Shown here piece after piece: positions 25,562 to 36,070 of a stretch of DNA of 64,000 bases (the first letter of the stretch is position 1; the number at the start of each line of letters is the position of its first letter). The notes under the pieces are model-generated. The model was not told the origin of the DNA, searched no databases, and worked only from the letters and a program-made list of their open reading frames with translations. The position numbers and the translations under genes were made by a program. Source of the stretch: Mesorhizobium sp. WSM4313. Its GTDB lineage: Bacteria > Pseudomonadota > Alphaproteobacteria > Rhizobiales > Rhizobiaceae. The DNA lies in the NCBI RefSeq assembly GCF_002294725.1, contig NZ_NSFT01000015.1:1-64000 (forward strand), in the 5' to 3' direction.

Positions 25562-25753
25562 CTCTTCCTCCCGACAATGCCATTTTCCATGACAATTGAT
25601 GCAACTTACTCAACATCAGTCGGATTGCAAGCCCGTTTTGACGATAATAGATCACTGTTGACGTAGATCGCTCGCATCTGCGATATCAGCACCAATCATT
25701 CTCCTGTAATGGGAGATCGTGCGAGACCGACGAGCCGTTGGAGGAAGATCGCA

Positions 25754-26794
25754 ATGGCGACCACAGTTGATGCGCAGGAGCTGGCCGCCTTGCGGATACT
25801 TTCGGCAGCCATCGGCGACGATCCGCACCTGACACAGGCAGCCGGCGGCAACACATCGCTGAAGGCAGGGGACACGCTGTGGATCAAGGCCTCCGGCACC
25901 TGGTTGAGGGACGCGCTGATTGACGACATCATGGTACCGGTCGCGATGGGTCCGCTCGTCGAGGCCCTCGAACGGCGCGATCCGAGCGCCGACAAGCCGC
26001 AGGCCTTTGCCATCGATGCCCTCAATCCGCGCGGCTTGCGCCCTTCGATCGAAACCACCGTACACGCGCTGATGCCGCAGCGAGTGGTGCTGCATGTCCA
26101 CTGCGTCGAGACAATCTCATTCGCCGTTCAGGCCGATTGCGAGATCGAGGCCGGGCGGCGTCTCCAGGGCATCGCGTGGGCTTATGTCCCCTATCGCCGG
26201 CCGGGCCTGCCGCTTGCCCAGGGCATTGTCGAGCGTCTCCGGCAGGGGGTCGACGTGCTGATCCTCGGCAATCACGGACTGGTCGTCGCAGCGGAGACCG
26301 TGGCCGATGCGGAGCGTCTGCTGCACCGGGTGAGATCGCTTTTGGCCCGCCCGGCGCGGCAGACACCGATCCCGGATATAGCGGCGCTGGCGGCACTTGC
26401 CGATGGCAGCGGTTACCGATTGCCGGCAGATATCGAGGCGCATGCGGTGGCGCTCGATGCGGACAGCCGCCGCATCGCCGAAGCCGGCAGCCTCTACCCT
26501 GACCACGTCATCTTCCTTGGCCGGGGCTCCGTGGTGGCAAGGCCTGGCGAGAAGGTCGCCGACGTCGTCGCGCGGCTGGGCACGAACCCCGTCGCGGTCC
26601 TCTTTCCGGGCGCCGGCGTGCTGATGCGCGGCGACGCCAGCTCCGGCGCGGACGCTATGCAGCGCTGCCTCGCCGACGTGACCGCGCGGATCGACACCAC
26701 GGCGCGATTGAATTATCTCACCGCCGCCGAAAATGACGAGCTGGTCAACTGGGATGCCGAGCAGTATCGCCAGAGACTCAACGCGGCGGGTTAG
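25754..26794 (+). CDS. Class II aldolase/adducin family protein
   Basis: 346 residues from ATG 25754 (MATTVDAQEL), chosen because GGAGGA lies eight bases upstream. AAGGNTSLKAGDTLWIKASG and the zinc-ligand segment VVLHVHCVETISF with a later LILGNHGLVVA fit the class II aldolase fold of fuculose- and rhamnulose-phosphate aldolases. The protein is longer than the classical 215-residue enzymes because of a C-terminal extension. It would split a ketose phosphate made by one of the two nearby FGGY kinases. A kinase gene follows after four bases. Confidence 0.82.
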   Translation: MATTVDAQELAALRILSAAIGDDPHLTQAAGGNTSLKAGDTLWIKASGTWLRDALIDDIMVPVAMGPLVEALERRDPSADKPQAFAIDALNPRGLRPSIETTVHALMPQRVVLHVHCVETISFAVQADCEIEAGRRLQGIAWAYVPYRRPGLPLAQGIVERLRQGVDVLILGNHGLVVAAETVADAERLLHRVRSLLARPARQTPIPDIAALAALADGSGYRLPADIEAHAVALDADSRRIAEAGSLYPDHVIFLGRGSVVARPGEKVADVVARLGTNPVAVLFPGAGVLMRGDASSGADAMQRCLADVTARIDTTARLNYLTAAENDELVNWDAEQYRQRLNAAG

Positions 26795-26798
26795 GCGA

Positions 26799-28076
26799 AT
26801 GGCGCCTCTTGCATTAGGCATCGACATCGGCACCTCCGGAGCGCGCGCCGTCGCGATGCGTCCGGACTTCTCCACCGCCGCGAGCGCCGCCGTGCCGCTC
26901 GAGCGCTTCGGCGCGAACGGCCGCGATCCGGCCGTTTGGTGGGCCGCCGTCGAAGCGACACTGCACGAGCTTTTTTCGCGCATCGATCGCATGGCTGTGC
27001 GCGCGATCGCCGTGGACGGTACGTCGGGAACCGTGCTGCCGACCGACGACGCCGGACGGCCGCTGGCCGAGCCGCTGATGTACAACGACAAGGTTCCGGA
27101 TGCGGCCATCCTCGCCGTGATCGCCGGCACGGCGCCGGAGGCAAGTGCTGCGCATGGGGCGACCTCCGGTCTCGCCAAGGCGCTCTGGTTCCAGCGCCTG
27201 CCTGGCATCCACGCCGTGCTGCACCAGGCCGACTGGATTGCCGGGCAATTCTCGGCCCGCTTCGACATCAGCGACGAGAACAACAGCCTGAAGACCGGCT
27301 ACGATGCCGAGGCGCGCCGCTGGCCGGAATGGATCGCGGCGACCGGCATGCGCGTGGAGCTTCTGCCCACCATTGTCAGGCCGGGTAGCGTGACCGGCAG
27401 GCTTACGGCCGCCGCCGCCGACCTGTTCGGGTTGCCGCGCGATGTCGCGGTGGTCGCCGGCACCACGGACGGCTGCGCCTCTTTCTTGGCGACGGGCGCG
27501 GCGGCCGCGGGCGACGGTGTCACCGCTCTCGGATCGTCGCTGACCATCAAGATCCTGTCCGACCGGCCGATCTCGGCGCCGCGCTACGGCATATACAGCC
27601 ACCGGCTCGGCGATGCCTGGCTCGCGGGCGGCGCGTCGAACACCGGCGGCAAGGTGCTCGCCCAGCATTTTTCGCTCGCGCGCATCGTCGAACTCAGCGC
27701 CGCAATCGATCCCGCGACGGAGACCGGCCTCGACTATTATCCGCTCGGTTCGACCGGCGAACGTTTTCCGGTCACCGATCCAACGCTCCAGCCGCGCCTG
27801 CTGCCCCGACCGGAATCGGACGCCGACTATCTCAAGGCGATGCTGGAAGGCATCGCGGCCATCGAGGCGCTCGGCTACCAGAGGCTCGCCGAACTCGGCG
27901 CGCCGAAGCTCACCTCGGTTCGAAGCGTCGGCGGCGGCGCCGCCAATGCCGCCTGGACCGCGATCCGACGGCGCAAGCTCGGCGTCGATTTTCTGCCGGC
28001 GCTCTCCGATGAGGCTGCGGCTGGCACGGCGCGGCTGGCGCTGATGGGCGCAAAGCAGGCGGGGCTGCTGCTGTGA
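26799..28076 (+). CDS. FGGY-family carbohydrate kinase (aldolase operon)
   Basis: 425 residues from ATG 26799 (MAPLALGIDIGTSGARAVAM); the upstream extension reads through the aldolase gene. The phosphate-1 loop GIDIGTSGARAVA and VDGTSGTVLPTD are typical, and SVGGGAANAAWTAIR near the end is the adenosine motif. It resembles xylulokinase-like FGGY enzymes. Together with the aldolase upstream and the HAD phosphatase downstream (overlap of four bases), it forms a small catabolic operon divergent from the DeoR operon. Confidence 0.82.
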   Translation: MAPLALGIDIGTSGARAVAMRPDFSTAASAAVPLERFGANGRDPAVWWAAVEATLHELFSRIDRMAVRAIAVDGTSGTVLPTDDAGRPLAEPLMYNDKVPDAAILAVIAGTAPEASAAHGATSGLAKALWFQRLPGIHAVLHQADWIAGQFSARFDISDENNSLKTGYDAEARRWPEWIAATGMRVELLPTIVRPGSVTGRLTAAAADLFGLPRDVAVVAGTTDGCASFLATGAAAAGDGVTALGSSLTIKILSDRPISAPRYGIYSHRLGDAWLAGGASNTGGKVLAQHFSLARIVELSAAIDPATETGLDYYPLGSTGERFPVTDPTLQPRLLPRPESDADYLKAMLEGIAAIEALGYQRLAELGAPKLTSVRSVGGGAANAAWTAIRRRKLGVDFLPALSDEAAAGTARLALMGAKQAGLLL

Positions 28077-28924
28077 GCGCGAAGCACGCCGTGCATCTCG
28101 ACGGGATCGCAGCGCTCGCCGAACGCTACGAAGTGTTCCTGCTCGACCAGTTCGGCGTGCTGCATGGCGGACAACAGCCTTATCCCGGCGCGGTCGAAGC
28201 CCTGTCGGCGCTGAAGCGCGCCGGCAAGACCGTGGCGCTGATCTCGAATTCCGGCAAGCGGGCGGAGCCAAACGAAAGGCGGCTGCTGAAGCTTGGTTTC
28301 GAAGCGGGAAGCTGGGATCATTTCGTCTCATCCGGCGAGGTGGCTTGGCGCATCTTCCGAAACATGGCGGACTCGGGCGCGCTGCGGGCTGGCACAAGAT
28401 GCCTGCTGATCAGCCGCGACGAGGACCGTTCGGCGATCGAGGGCCTGCCACTCGTTCTGACCGAGCGCGGCGATGACGCCGATCTGGTGCTGATCGCGGC
28501 CAGTGAAGGCGACCGGTACGACCTCGACCACTACCGAAGACTTCTCGGCCCGGCGGCGGCGCGGAAGGTGCCGTGCTTCTGCACCAACCCCGATCGGATC
28601 ATGCTGACCGCGGTCGGACCGGGCTTCGGCGCCGGCGAGATCGCCGATCTTTACGAACAGCTCGGCGGCAGCGTCACCCGTATCGGCAAGCCCTATCCGG
28701 CGATCTATGAGGCGGCGCTGGCGCTTGCGGGACATCCGGCACTCAGCGATGTGATCTGTGTCGGTGACAGTGTCGAGCACGATATAGCCGGCGGCAACGC
28801 GGCCGGCGTGTCGACCGCGCTGGTGATGACGGGAATATTGGCCGACAGGAGCGACCTGACGGGGCTGTTCGCAGACTTTGGCGCGTGGCCTGACTACACT
28901 CTGGGCGCTTTCCGCTGGCGCTGA
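28073..28924 (+). CDS. HAD-superfamily class IIA phosphatase
   Basis: 283 residues from a GTG that overlaps the kinase stop. Motif I is FLLDQFGVLHGG, motif II is LISNSGKR, and motif IV is VGDSVEHDIAGGNAAG; a IIA cap lies between. This matches the NagD-like TIGR01459 group of cytosolic phosphatases. In this operon it may remove phosphate from a dead-end or regulatory sugar phosphate. Its stop lies nine bases from the stop of the convergent transporter ATPase gene. Confidence 0.82.
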   Translation: MSAKHAVHLDGIAALAERYEVFLLDQFGVLHGGQQPYPGAVEALSALKRAGKTVALISNSGKRAEPNERRLLKLGFEAGSWDHFVSSGEVAWRIFRNMADSGALRAGTRCLLISRDEDRSAIEGLPLVLTERGDDADLVLIAASEGDRYDLDHYRRLLGPAAARKVPCFCTNPDRIMLTAVGPGFGAGEIADLYEQLGGSVTRIGKPYPAIYEAALALAGHPALSDVICVGDSVEHDIAGGNAAGVSTALVMTGILADRSDLTGLFADFGAWPDYTLGAFRWR

Positions 28925-28933
28925 TCCGCGGAC

Positions 28934-30001
<1,068 letters not shown>

Positions 30002-30004
30002 CTT

Positions 30005-30853
30005 TTATCCTTTGACCGCGCCGGCGGTGAGGCCGGTGACGAGATAGCGTTGCAGGAAAGCGAAGAAGACGCAGACCGGGATCAGCGCCAGGATGGAGGC
30101 CGCCATCATCTGCCCCCAGTCGACGGCGAACTTGCCGATGAAGGTGAGCAGGCCGACGGCAAAGGTCTTCTGCTCGTCGCTGGAGATCAGCATAAGCGCG
30201 AACAGCAACTCGCTCCAGGCGGCGGTGAAGACGAAGCCCAGCGTCGCGCCCATGCCGGGCAAGGTCAGCGGCACAATCACCCGGCGCATCGCCTGCGCGC
30301 GGGTGCAGCCGTCAATCATCGCCGCTTCCTCCAGGTCTTTCGGGATGCCGTCGAAGAAGGACTGCATCAGGAAGGTTGCGAAGGCGGTGTTGAAGGCGGT
30401 GTAGATGATGATCAGGCCGATCAGGCTGTTGGTCAGGCCGAGATCGCCCATGATGCGGTAGATCGGCGGAATGACCATGACCAGCGGGAAGGTCTGGGTG
30501 AGCAGCAACAGGATCGCCAAAGTCGCCTTGCCGCGGAAAGTGAAGCGCGACATGGCATAGCCGGCAAGCGTGGCGATGACGGTGACAAAGGCGGCCGTCG
30601 ACACCGAGACGATGACGCTGTTGAGGAAATAGCGCGGAAAGTCGGAGGCCTCGAGCACGGTGGCGAAGTTCTGAAAAGTCGTCTGTGACGGCCAGAAGGT
30701 GATGCCTTCCGAATAGAGCAGACGCTCGGGCGTCACCGAGATCTTGAGCGTCCAGAAGATCGGAAACAGCGCGAAGATCACGTAGGCCGCGATAGCGCCG
30801 TAGAGACCGATGCCGCCGAAAATGCGCGAGGAGGTGGAGCGACCGGCGATCAT
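30005..30853 (-). CDS. Sugar ABC transporter permease (MalG-like), operon 1
   Basis: 282 residues, six hydrophobic spans and the inner-membrane EAA loop (LEEAAMIDGCTRAQAMRRVI followed by VPLTLPG) that contacts the ATPase. The C-terminus ends in TGLTAGAVKG, typical for MalG relatives. It starts at the last base of the MalF-like gene stop, so the two permeases are translated in a coupled way. Confidence 0.92.
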   Translation of the reverse strand: MIAGRSTSSRIFGGIGLYGAIAAYVIFALFPIFWTLKISVTPERLLYSEGITFWPSQTTFQNFATVLEASDFPRYFLNSVIVSVSTAAFVTVIATLAGYAMSRFTFRGKATLAILLLLTQTFPLVMVIPPIYRIMGDLGLTNSLIGLIIIYTAFNTAFATFLMQSFFDGIPKDLEEAAMIDGCTRAQAMRRVIVPLTLPGMGATLGFVFTAAWSELLFALMLISSDEQKTFAVGLLTFIGKFAVDWGQMMAASILALIPVCVFFAFLQRYLVTGLTAGAVKG

Positions 30854-31776
30854 CAGACGTGCCTCACCAGGGTGCGGCGGATGGCGATCAGGCCGATGGC
30901 GTAGGCGATCAGCAGCACCAGAAGCAGCACCGCAACCGCCGAGGCGTAGCCTTTGTCCAGCGATTTGAAGGCGCTGACATAGATGTAGACCGGCACCGTG
31001 CTGGTCGAGCCGGCCGGCCCGCCCTCGGTCATGACGAAGATCAGATCGGCGAAGGTGGCGATCCAGATGGTGCGCAGCATGACGGTGATGACGATGGTCG
31101 GCGCCAGGAAGGGCAGCGTCACCTTGGTGAAGCGCTGCCAGGGCGAAGCGCCGTCGATGGCCGCCGCTTCATGCAACTCGGAGGGGATCGACTTCAGCGC
31201 CGCCAGCAGCGTGATGGCGAAGAACGGGATGCCGAACCAGATGTTGGCGACGATTGGCCCCCACATGGCGGTGGCGGGATCGGACAACACGTTGGTCGGC
31301 TCGGCCTTCAAGCCAAGCGCGAACAGCCAGTGCGGCAGCGGCCCGATGATCGGGTTGAACAGCCAGGCCCAGGTGAGGCCTGAGAGAAAGGACGGCACCG
31401 CCCAGGGCAGGAATACCACCGCTTGGACGACCTTGCGGCCGTAGAAGGGCTTGTCGAGCAGCAGCGCGAGACCCAGGCCAAGGAAGAACTGGAAGAGCAG
31501 GCTGGCAACCGTCCACCACAACGTGTTGATCAGCGCCTGGCCGAGCACCTGGTCGGAGAGCATCGCCTGGTATTGGGCAAGGCCGACATATTGCGACTTG
31601 AAGGCCGAGAATTTGCGGAAGGAATAGCTGATGCCGATGATCAGCGGCACCAGTAGTACCAGGACCAGCAGGACGATCGCAGGCGATAGATAGAGCCACG
31701 GCTCGATCGCGGCCTTGCTCAGCCGTTGCTTTCGCGGCCGGGCGGCGGATCGGATTTCGGAGACGGCGTAGGTCAT
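30853..31776 (-). CDS. Sugar ABC transporter permease (MalF-like), operon 1
   Basis: 307 residues from ATG 31776 (MTYAVSEIRSAARPRKQR); the open frame continues upstream into a repeat element, so the longer form is rejected. Six spans and the EAA motif (LHEAAAIDGASPWQRFTKVT then LPFLAP) identify a CUT1 permease. It partners the MalG-like protein. A 135-bp mosaic repeat separates it from the binding-protein gene. Confidence 0.9.
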   Translation of the reverse strand: MTYAVSEIRSAARPRKQRLSKAAIEPWLYLSPAIVLLVLVLLVPLIIGISYSFRKFSAFKSQYVGLAQYQAMLSDQVLGQALINTLWWTVASLLFQFFLGLGLALLLDKPFYGRKVVQAVVFLPWAVPSFLSGLTWAWLFNPIIGPLPHWLFALGLKAEPTNVLSDPATAMWGPIVANIWFGIPFFAITLLAALKSIPSELHEAAAIDGASPWQRFTKVTLPFLAPTIVITVMLRTIWIATFADLIFVMTEGGPAGSTSTVPVYIYVSAFKSLDKGYASAVAVLLLVLLIAYAIGLIAIRRTLVRHV

Positions 31777-31814
31777 ACGTTTTGGCTCTACGGTGGTGAG
31801 TGGGTGCCGGGGAC

Positions 31815-31949
31815 GGCGACAGTCCTTCTCCCCGTTCAACACGAGAAGATGCCGGCAGGCAGATGAGGGGCAGCGCGAACTTATGAAGGTGTGGCGCCGC
31901 CCCTCATCTGTCACTTCGTGACACCTTCTCCCCGTAAACGGGGAGAAGG
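31815..31949. repeat. RIME-like mosaic repeat between binding-protein and permease genes
   Basis: Three parts are visible. CCTTCTCCCCG occurs as a direct repeat at 31824-31834 and 31924-31934. CAGATGAGGGGC (31860-31871) and GCCCCTCATCTG (31899-31910) form a 12-bp stem. CCTTCTCCCCG and CGGGGAGAAGG (31924-31934, 31939-31949) form an 11-bp hairpin with a TAAA loop. The layout is like rhizobial intergenic mosaic elements. In the message it follows the binding-protein stop directly and may protect that part of the RNA. Confidence 0.75.
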
Positions 31950-31957
31950 AAAGAAGC

Positions 31958-33235
31958 TTACTTCTTGTTCTTGGCCATCCAGTCCTGCTGTTCCTTGGTC
32001 AGGAACTTGGCCCATTCGTCGGCCACGTCCTTGGCCTGCTTCTGGCCGAGCAGCACTTCCTGAAAATTCTTGATCGCCACCTGGTCGACAAAGTTGCCGA
32101 GGTTCTCCAGATGCGTCGGCGGCGTCACCATTTCGTATTTGGAGCTGTCGCTGAGCTCGGTGAACCAGCCCTTGAACTGCTCGGTCTTGAAATGCGCATC
32201 CTGGTCGGCGCCATTGTGGATCGGCACGACGCCGACTTCCTTGGCCCATTCCAGATTGTCCTTGGGCGACAGCAGTGTGGCCATCAGCTTCCAGGCCTCG
32301 TCCTTGTGCTGGGAATTGGCGAACATCGCCCAGCCGGCATAGCCCAGCGTCGGGTAGGACTTACCGCTCGGACCCACGGGAAGCGGCGCCACAGCGAAGT
32401 CGTCGGCGCTCATCTTGTCGGCGATGCCGAGCAGCGCGTCGGGATCCTGGTTCAGCATGGCGCAGGTGCCGGAGTAGAAGCCGGTCACCGTCTCGTTGAA
32501 GCCCCAGCTCACCGAATCTTTCGGCGCCAGACCGTTCTTGTACATGTCTGCCAGCATCTGCAGGCCCTTGACCGAGCCTTCGTCATTGATGGTCGAGACA
32601 CCGTCATCGGTGAAATAGCCGCCCTTGCCGTCGGCGATGTTCATGAACATGTGCATGCCGTTGAAGGCGCCGGGGCCGCCGCGCAGGCAGTAGCCGTATT
32701 TGCCGGGGATGGCGGAGATCTTCTTGGAGAAGGAGACGAACTCGTCGAGGTTTTCCGGCGGACGGTCTAGGCCGGCTTCCTTGAACAGCTTCTTGTTCCA
32801 GAACAGCGCGTTCACATAATAGCCATAGGGAATCATGAACTGGGTATTGTCGACGGTCGAGCCGAACTGCTTGGCGCGGTCGCCGAGCGTCTTGGCGTCG
32901 GGCCATTTGGCCATGAAGGGACCGAGATCCTCGAGCTGGCCGTTGTTGGCATAGAGGCCCATCCAGCGTTCCGGCATCTCGACGACGTCGGGCGTGTCAC
33001 CGGCCTGTACCATGGTGAGAAACTTCTCGAAGGCCTGGCCCCAGGGCAGCGAGACCACTTCCACCTTGATGCCCGGATTAGCGGTCTCGAATTCGGCGAT
33101 CTGCTTCTTCAGGAATTCGGTGCGCGGCGGGCTGGTGATGACCTCGACCAGCTTGATGGTGGTATCGGCCAGCGCGCCGCTGGCGGAAATCGCCAGGCCG
33201 GCTACGGCGGCTAACATGAAGGTCAGTTTTTTCAT
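31958..33235 (-). CDS. Sugar ABC transporter substrate-binding protein, operon 1
   Basis: 425 residues from ATG 33235 (MKKLTFMLAAVAGLAISASG), with GGGAG eight bases upstream. A signal peptide with ALA cleavage site leads a type II (MalE-like) binding fold: TIKLVEVITSPPRTEFLKKQ and LPVGPSGKSYPTLGYAGWAM. It delivers a sugar or glycoside to the operon 1 permeases. It begins 24 bases after the PLP enzyme gene, an unusual partner for a CUT1 system. Confidence 0.9.
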   Translation of the reverse strand: MKKLTFMLAAVAGLAISASGALADTTIKLVEVITSPPRTEFLKKQIAEFETANPGIKVEVVSLPWGQAFEKFLTMVQAGDTPDVVEMPERWMGLYANNGQLEDLGPFMAKWPDAKTLGDRAKQFGSTVDNTQFMIPYGYYVNALFWNKKLFKEAGLDRPPENLDEFVSFSKKISAIPGKYGYCLRGGPGAFNGMHMFMNIADGKGGYFTDDGVSTINDEGSVKGLQMLADMYKNGLAPKDSVSWGFNETVTGFYSGTCAMLNQDPDALLGIADKMSADDFAVAPLPVGPSGKSYPTLGYAGWAMFANSQHKDEAWKLMATLLSPKDNLEWAKEVGVVPIHNGADQDAHFKTEQFKGWFTELSDSSKYEMVTPPTHLENLGNFVDQVAIKNFQEVLLGQKQAKDVADEWAKFLTKEQQDWMAKNKK

Positions 33236-33259
33236 CTTCGGGACTCCCATTTTGGACGA

Positions 33260-34480
33260 CTATTTTTTTGATTTGTCGAAGGCTTTACTTTTGTCGAAGG
33301 CTTGGGCGATGTCGGCCCAGAGGTCCTCGACATTTTCCAATCCGACGTTGAAGCGGATGGTTCGAGGGCTGACGCCGAAGCGCGCCATCGAATTGATGCC
33401 CGGCGTCTGCTCGAGCGAGGCCTTGGCCGGCACGACCAGGCTTTCATGGCCGCCCCAGCTGACGCCGATGCGGAAATATTTCAGCGCGTCGACGAAGGTC
33501 GGGATGTCGACATCCTCGGTGACCTCGAAGGAGAACAGCCCGGCATAGCCGGCTAAAGTCTTCTTGCCGGGGTGGTTGGAATAGGCGGGGTGGTTGACCC
33601 GCTCGACCTTGCCATGCGCCTTCAGCCGCTCGGCAATGATGAGCCCGCTCTTCATGTGGTGCGGCAGGCGCAGCGGCAGCGTGCGCAAGCCGCGCAGCAA
33701 CAGCCAGCCTTCGAAGGGCGACAGCTTGCCGCCAAGCTGGGAATAGGTCTGCTCGTTGATGTGCTTGATGTGGGCGGCCGAACCCGCCACCACGCCGGCG
33801 ACGGTGTCGCTGTGGCCGCCCAGATATTTCGAGGCCGAATGCAGCACCAGGTCGACGCCATGCGAGATCGGCTTCTGGAAGACGGGCGTCGCCCAGGAAT
33901 TGTCGATGGTGGTGACGATACCCCGCTCCTTCGCCAGCCGGGTCAGATGCTCCAGGTCCTGCAGCTCGAACATCATCGAGGTCGGGCTTTCGAGGTAGAG
34001 CAGCTTGGCGCCGGGAAGTGCCGCGGCAACCGCGTCAGGATCGGAGCCGTCGACATAATCGACCTTGATGTGCAAGCGCGGGAACAGCCGCTCGAACAGG
34101 CGGTAGGCGTCGCCATAGCAGTTGCGCACGGCAACCATACGCTCGCCGGCGCCGACAAAAGCGAGCACCGTAGCGCTGATCGCCGCCATGCCGCTCGAGA
34201 AGCCGCGCGCGGCCTCTGCGCCTTCGAGCGCCGCCACGCGCGCCTCGAACTCCATCACCGTCGGGTTATCGCCGCGGGAATAGATCGGCTGCTTCCTTCT
34301 GCCGGCAAAGGTGTCGGCCATGTCGGCGTAATTGGCGAAGGTGAAAAGCGAGGTCTGGTAGATCGGCGGCACCACGGCGCCGCCTGGAAACGGATCGTCA
34401 TGCGCCAGCAAGGTCGCCGCCTCGCCGAGATAGTCGCCGGCCAGCGGGGCCGGGTCGAAGGTGTTGGGCTGCTCGTTCAT
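33260..34480 (-). CDS. Cys/Met-metabolism PLP-dependent enzyme (trans-sulfuration family)
   Basis: 406 residues. SRGDNPTVMEFEARVAALEG, GFSSGMAAISATVLAF and LVLHSASKYLGGHSD (with the PLP lysine in SASKYLGG) place it in the cystathionine gamma-synthase/beta-lyase family. It could cleave or exchange a C-S or C-O bond in an amino acid. It overlaps the GntR regulator gene by four bases and precedes the CUT1 binding-protein gene, so it is probably specific for an imported compound. The last residues duplicate AFDKSK, which the DNA shows as a short direct repeat at 33267-33303. Confidence 0.85.
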   Translation of the reverse strand: MNEQPNTFDPAPLAGDYLGEAATLLAHDDPFPGGAVVPPIYQTSLFTFANYADMADTFAGRRKQPIYSRGDNPTVMEFEARVAALEGAEAARGFSSGMAAISATVLAFVGAGERMVAVRNCYGDAYRLFERLFPRLHIKVDYVDGSDPDAVAAALPGAKLLYLESPTSMMFELQDLEHLTRLAKERGIVTTIDNSWATPVFQKPISHGVDLVLHSASKYLGGHSDTVAGVVAGSAAHIKHINEQTYSQLGGKLSPFEGWLLLRGLRTLPLRLPHHMKSGLIIAERLKAHGKVERVNHPAYSNHPGKKTLAGYAGLFSFEVTEDVDIPTFVDALKYFRIGVSWGGHESLVVPAKASLEQTPGINSMARFGVSPRTIRFNVGLENVEDLWADIAQAFDKSKAFDKSKK

Positions 34481-35208
34481 CTGCGGTCCGAAAGCTTGAG
34501 GTTGGCGGCACCGCGCTTCAGATCGTCCTCAACGGTGGCGATGAGCTTCAGCGCCTCGGCGCGGGCGCCTTCCGGATCATGCGCGGCGATGCGGTCGAAG
34601 ATGGTGCGGTGGTAGGGAAAGCTGGCATGGCCGAAGTCACGCACGCCGAGTGGATGCTCCCAGAAACGGTGGAAGAGCTCATACATGGCGCTGATGATCT
34701 GCTCGAACAGCGGATTGCCGGAGGCGCGGTAGACCGCCTGGTGGAACTCCCAGTCTTCCTCCGAGGACATGCCGGCGCGGGTGCGGAAGGCCTCTTCCAT
34801 GATGTCGAGCTTGCGCTCGATCTCGGCGATCTCGGCCTTGCCGCCGCGGATGGCGCAAAGGGCCGCCGCCTCGGCCTCAAGGGCCCGGCGGATCTCCAGC
34901 GTGCGCATCAGGCCGGCAAAATCATTGCCGCCGGACAGCGTCAGCGGCATGTGCAGCATATCAGGGGAGACGGCGGCCTTGAGATAAGTGCCCGAGCCCT
35001 GCCGCCGCTCGACGAGGCCGAGACCCTCCCAGCGGGTCAGGGCCTCGCGAACCGTGTTGCGGCTGACCTTGAGGCGTTCGGCCAGGATGCGCTCGGTCGG
35101 CAGCTTCTCGCCGGGACCCAGAGCCTCCTGCCGCACGAACCCCGCCAGGGCCTTCAGCACCGCGTCGTCGCGCGCCGTGGTCTGGATGGGGGGCAGGAAA
35201 TCGGTCAC
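34477..35208 (-). CDS. GntR-family (FadR type) transcriptional regulator
   Basis: 243 residues. The N-terminal winged helix (LPTERILAERLKVSRNTVREAL, read in parts: LPTERILAERL, KVSRNTVREAL) is GntR type, and the all-helical C-terminal FCD domain (RTLEIRRALEAEAAALCA, FHQAVYRASGN) is the metal-assisted ligand sensor. As first gene of the operon with the PLP enzyme and CUT1 transporter, it is most likely their regulator, with an organic acid or amino-acid derivative as ligand. Confidence 0.9.
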   Translation of the reverse strand: MTDFLPPIQTTARDDAVLKALAGFVRQEALGPGEKLPTERILAERLKVSRNTVREALTRWEGLGLVERRQGSGTYLKAAVSPDMLHMPLTLSGGNDFAGLMRTLEIRRALEAEAAALCAIRGGKAEIAEIERKLDIMEEAFRTRAGMSSEEDWEFHQAVYRASGNPLFEQIISAMYELFHRFWEHPLGVRDFGHASFPYHRTIFDRIAAHDPEGARAEALKLIATVEDDLKRGAANLKLSDRR

Positions 35209-35342
35209 GCCGGCTGAGCCTAAAGTGGTTCAATGGTCCAACCAATTTCTGCACAGGCGGCGGGACGTGTCAACAGTCGAAACGAGGCTTGGCCGAACGG
35301 CGCGGATTTTCCGGTTCGTAGCGCCGAATCGGCAAATCGTTC

Positions 35343-36002
35343 TTACAACGTCACCGACATAGGTTGGATCGCCGCAAGGCCGGCTTCGGTCAGCGCGTAG
35401 ACACCGCGCTCGGCCCTGGCGAACCAGCCATAGTAATTGTGCAGAAGGATGCTGGCGGCGCGCGGCGAGAGGGTTTTGAGATCGCGCGGCCGTTTCGGAC
35501 CGTCGGCCAGGGCGGCGGCGCAGGCCAGCGCTTCCTGCCGGTAGGCGGTCATGATCGGCTTCTTGCGCGTGCTGCCGCCGATGGACGGATCGCCCTTGCG
35601 GCGGTGATGCTCCTCGACTAGGCGTGAGCGCCGCCTGGGATCCCGGCGCGGCGGCAAGGCGGCCGGACTGAGCAGCAGCTCCACCTCGCCCTTCTTGCCG
35701 ACGCCTAGCAGGCCGAAGCCGAGGCGGCGGCAGAGCGCGCGGAAGCGGCGGTCATGCTCGCGGCCCTTGCCGCGCGCCGACATATAGGCGGCAAGCCACA
35801 CCTCGTCGCAGGCCGCCGCGCGGTCGACGGCTTGCAGGACGAGCTCGAGGTTGAACTGCAGCTTCAACTCGCAGATGACGACAACCGGCGGCTCGCCGGC
35901 ACGCACGCCGACCACGTCGCAGCCGCCGATCTCGCCCTTGACGGCGAAATCCAGGCTCTCGAGGAACCGCTTCACCGGCTCGTAGAGGGAAGTCTCCTGC
36001 AT
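35343..36002 (-). CDS. DUF2161 protein (PD-(D/E)XK nuclease-like)
   Basis: 219 residues of the DUF2161 family. The N-terminus has GEIGGCDVVGVRAGE and, 15 residues on, VICELKL: the Asp and Glu-x-Lys spacing of restriction-endonuclease-like folds. The C-terminal part (about 150-219) looks like a small winged helix (RDLKTLSPRAASILLHNYYGW). The family is described as putative phosphodiesterases; the substrate is unknown. No partner gene is adjacent, and no signal or membrane segment is seen. Confidence 0.75.
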   Translation of the reverse strand: MQETSLYEPVKRFLESLDFAVKGEIGGCDVVGVRAGEPPVVVICELKLQFNLELVLQAVDRAAACDEVWLAAYMSARGKGREHDRRFRALCRRLGFGLLGVGKKGEVELLLSPAALPPRRDPRRRSRLVEEHHRRKGDPSIGGSTRKKPIMTAYRQEALACAAALADGPKRPRDLKTLSPRAASILLHNYYGWFARAERGVYALTEAGLAAIQPMSVTL

Positions 36003-36070
36003 TCGGCAGGCATAGCCGATTCGCAGCGGTCCAGTCGCGCGGGCGTAGTAACAGTTTGCAGCGTCACCTT

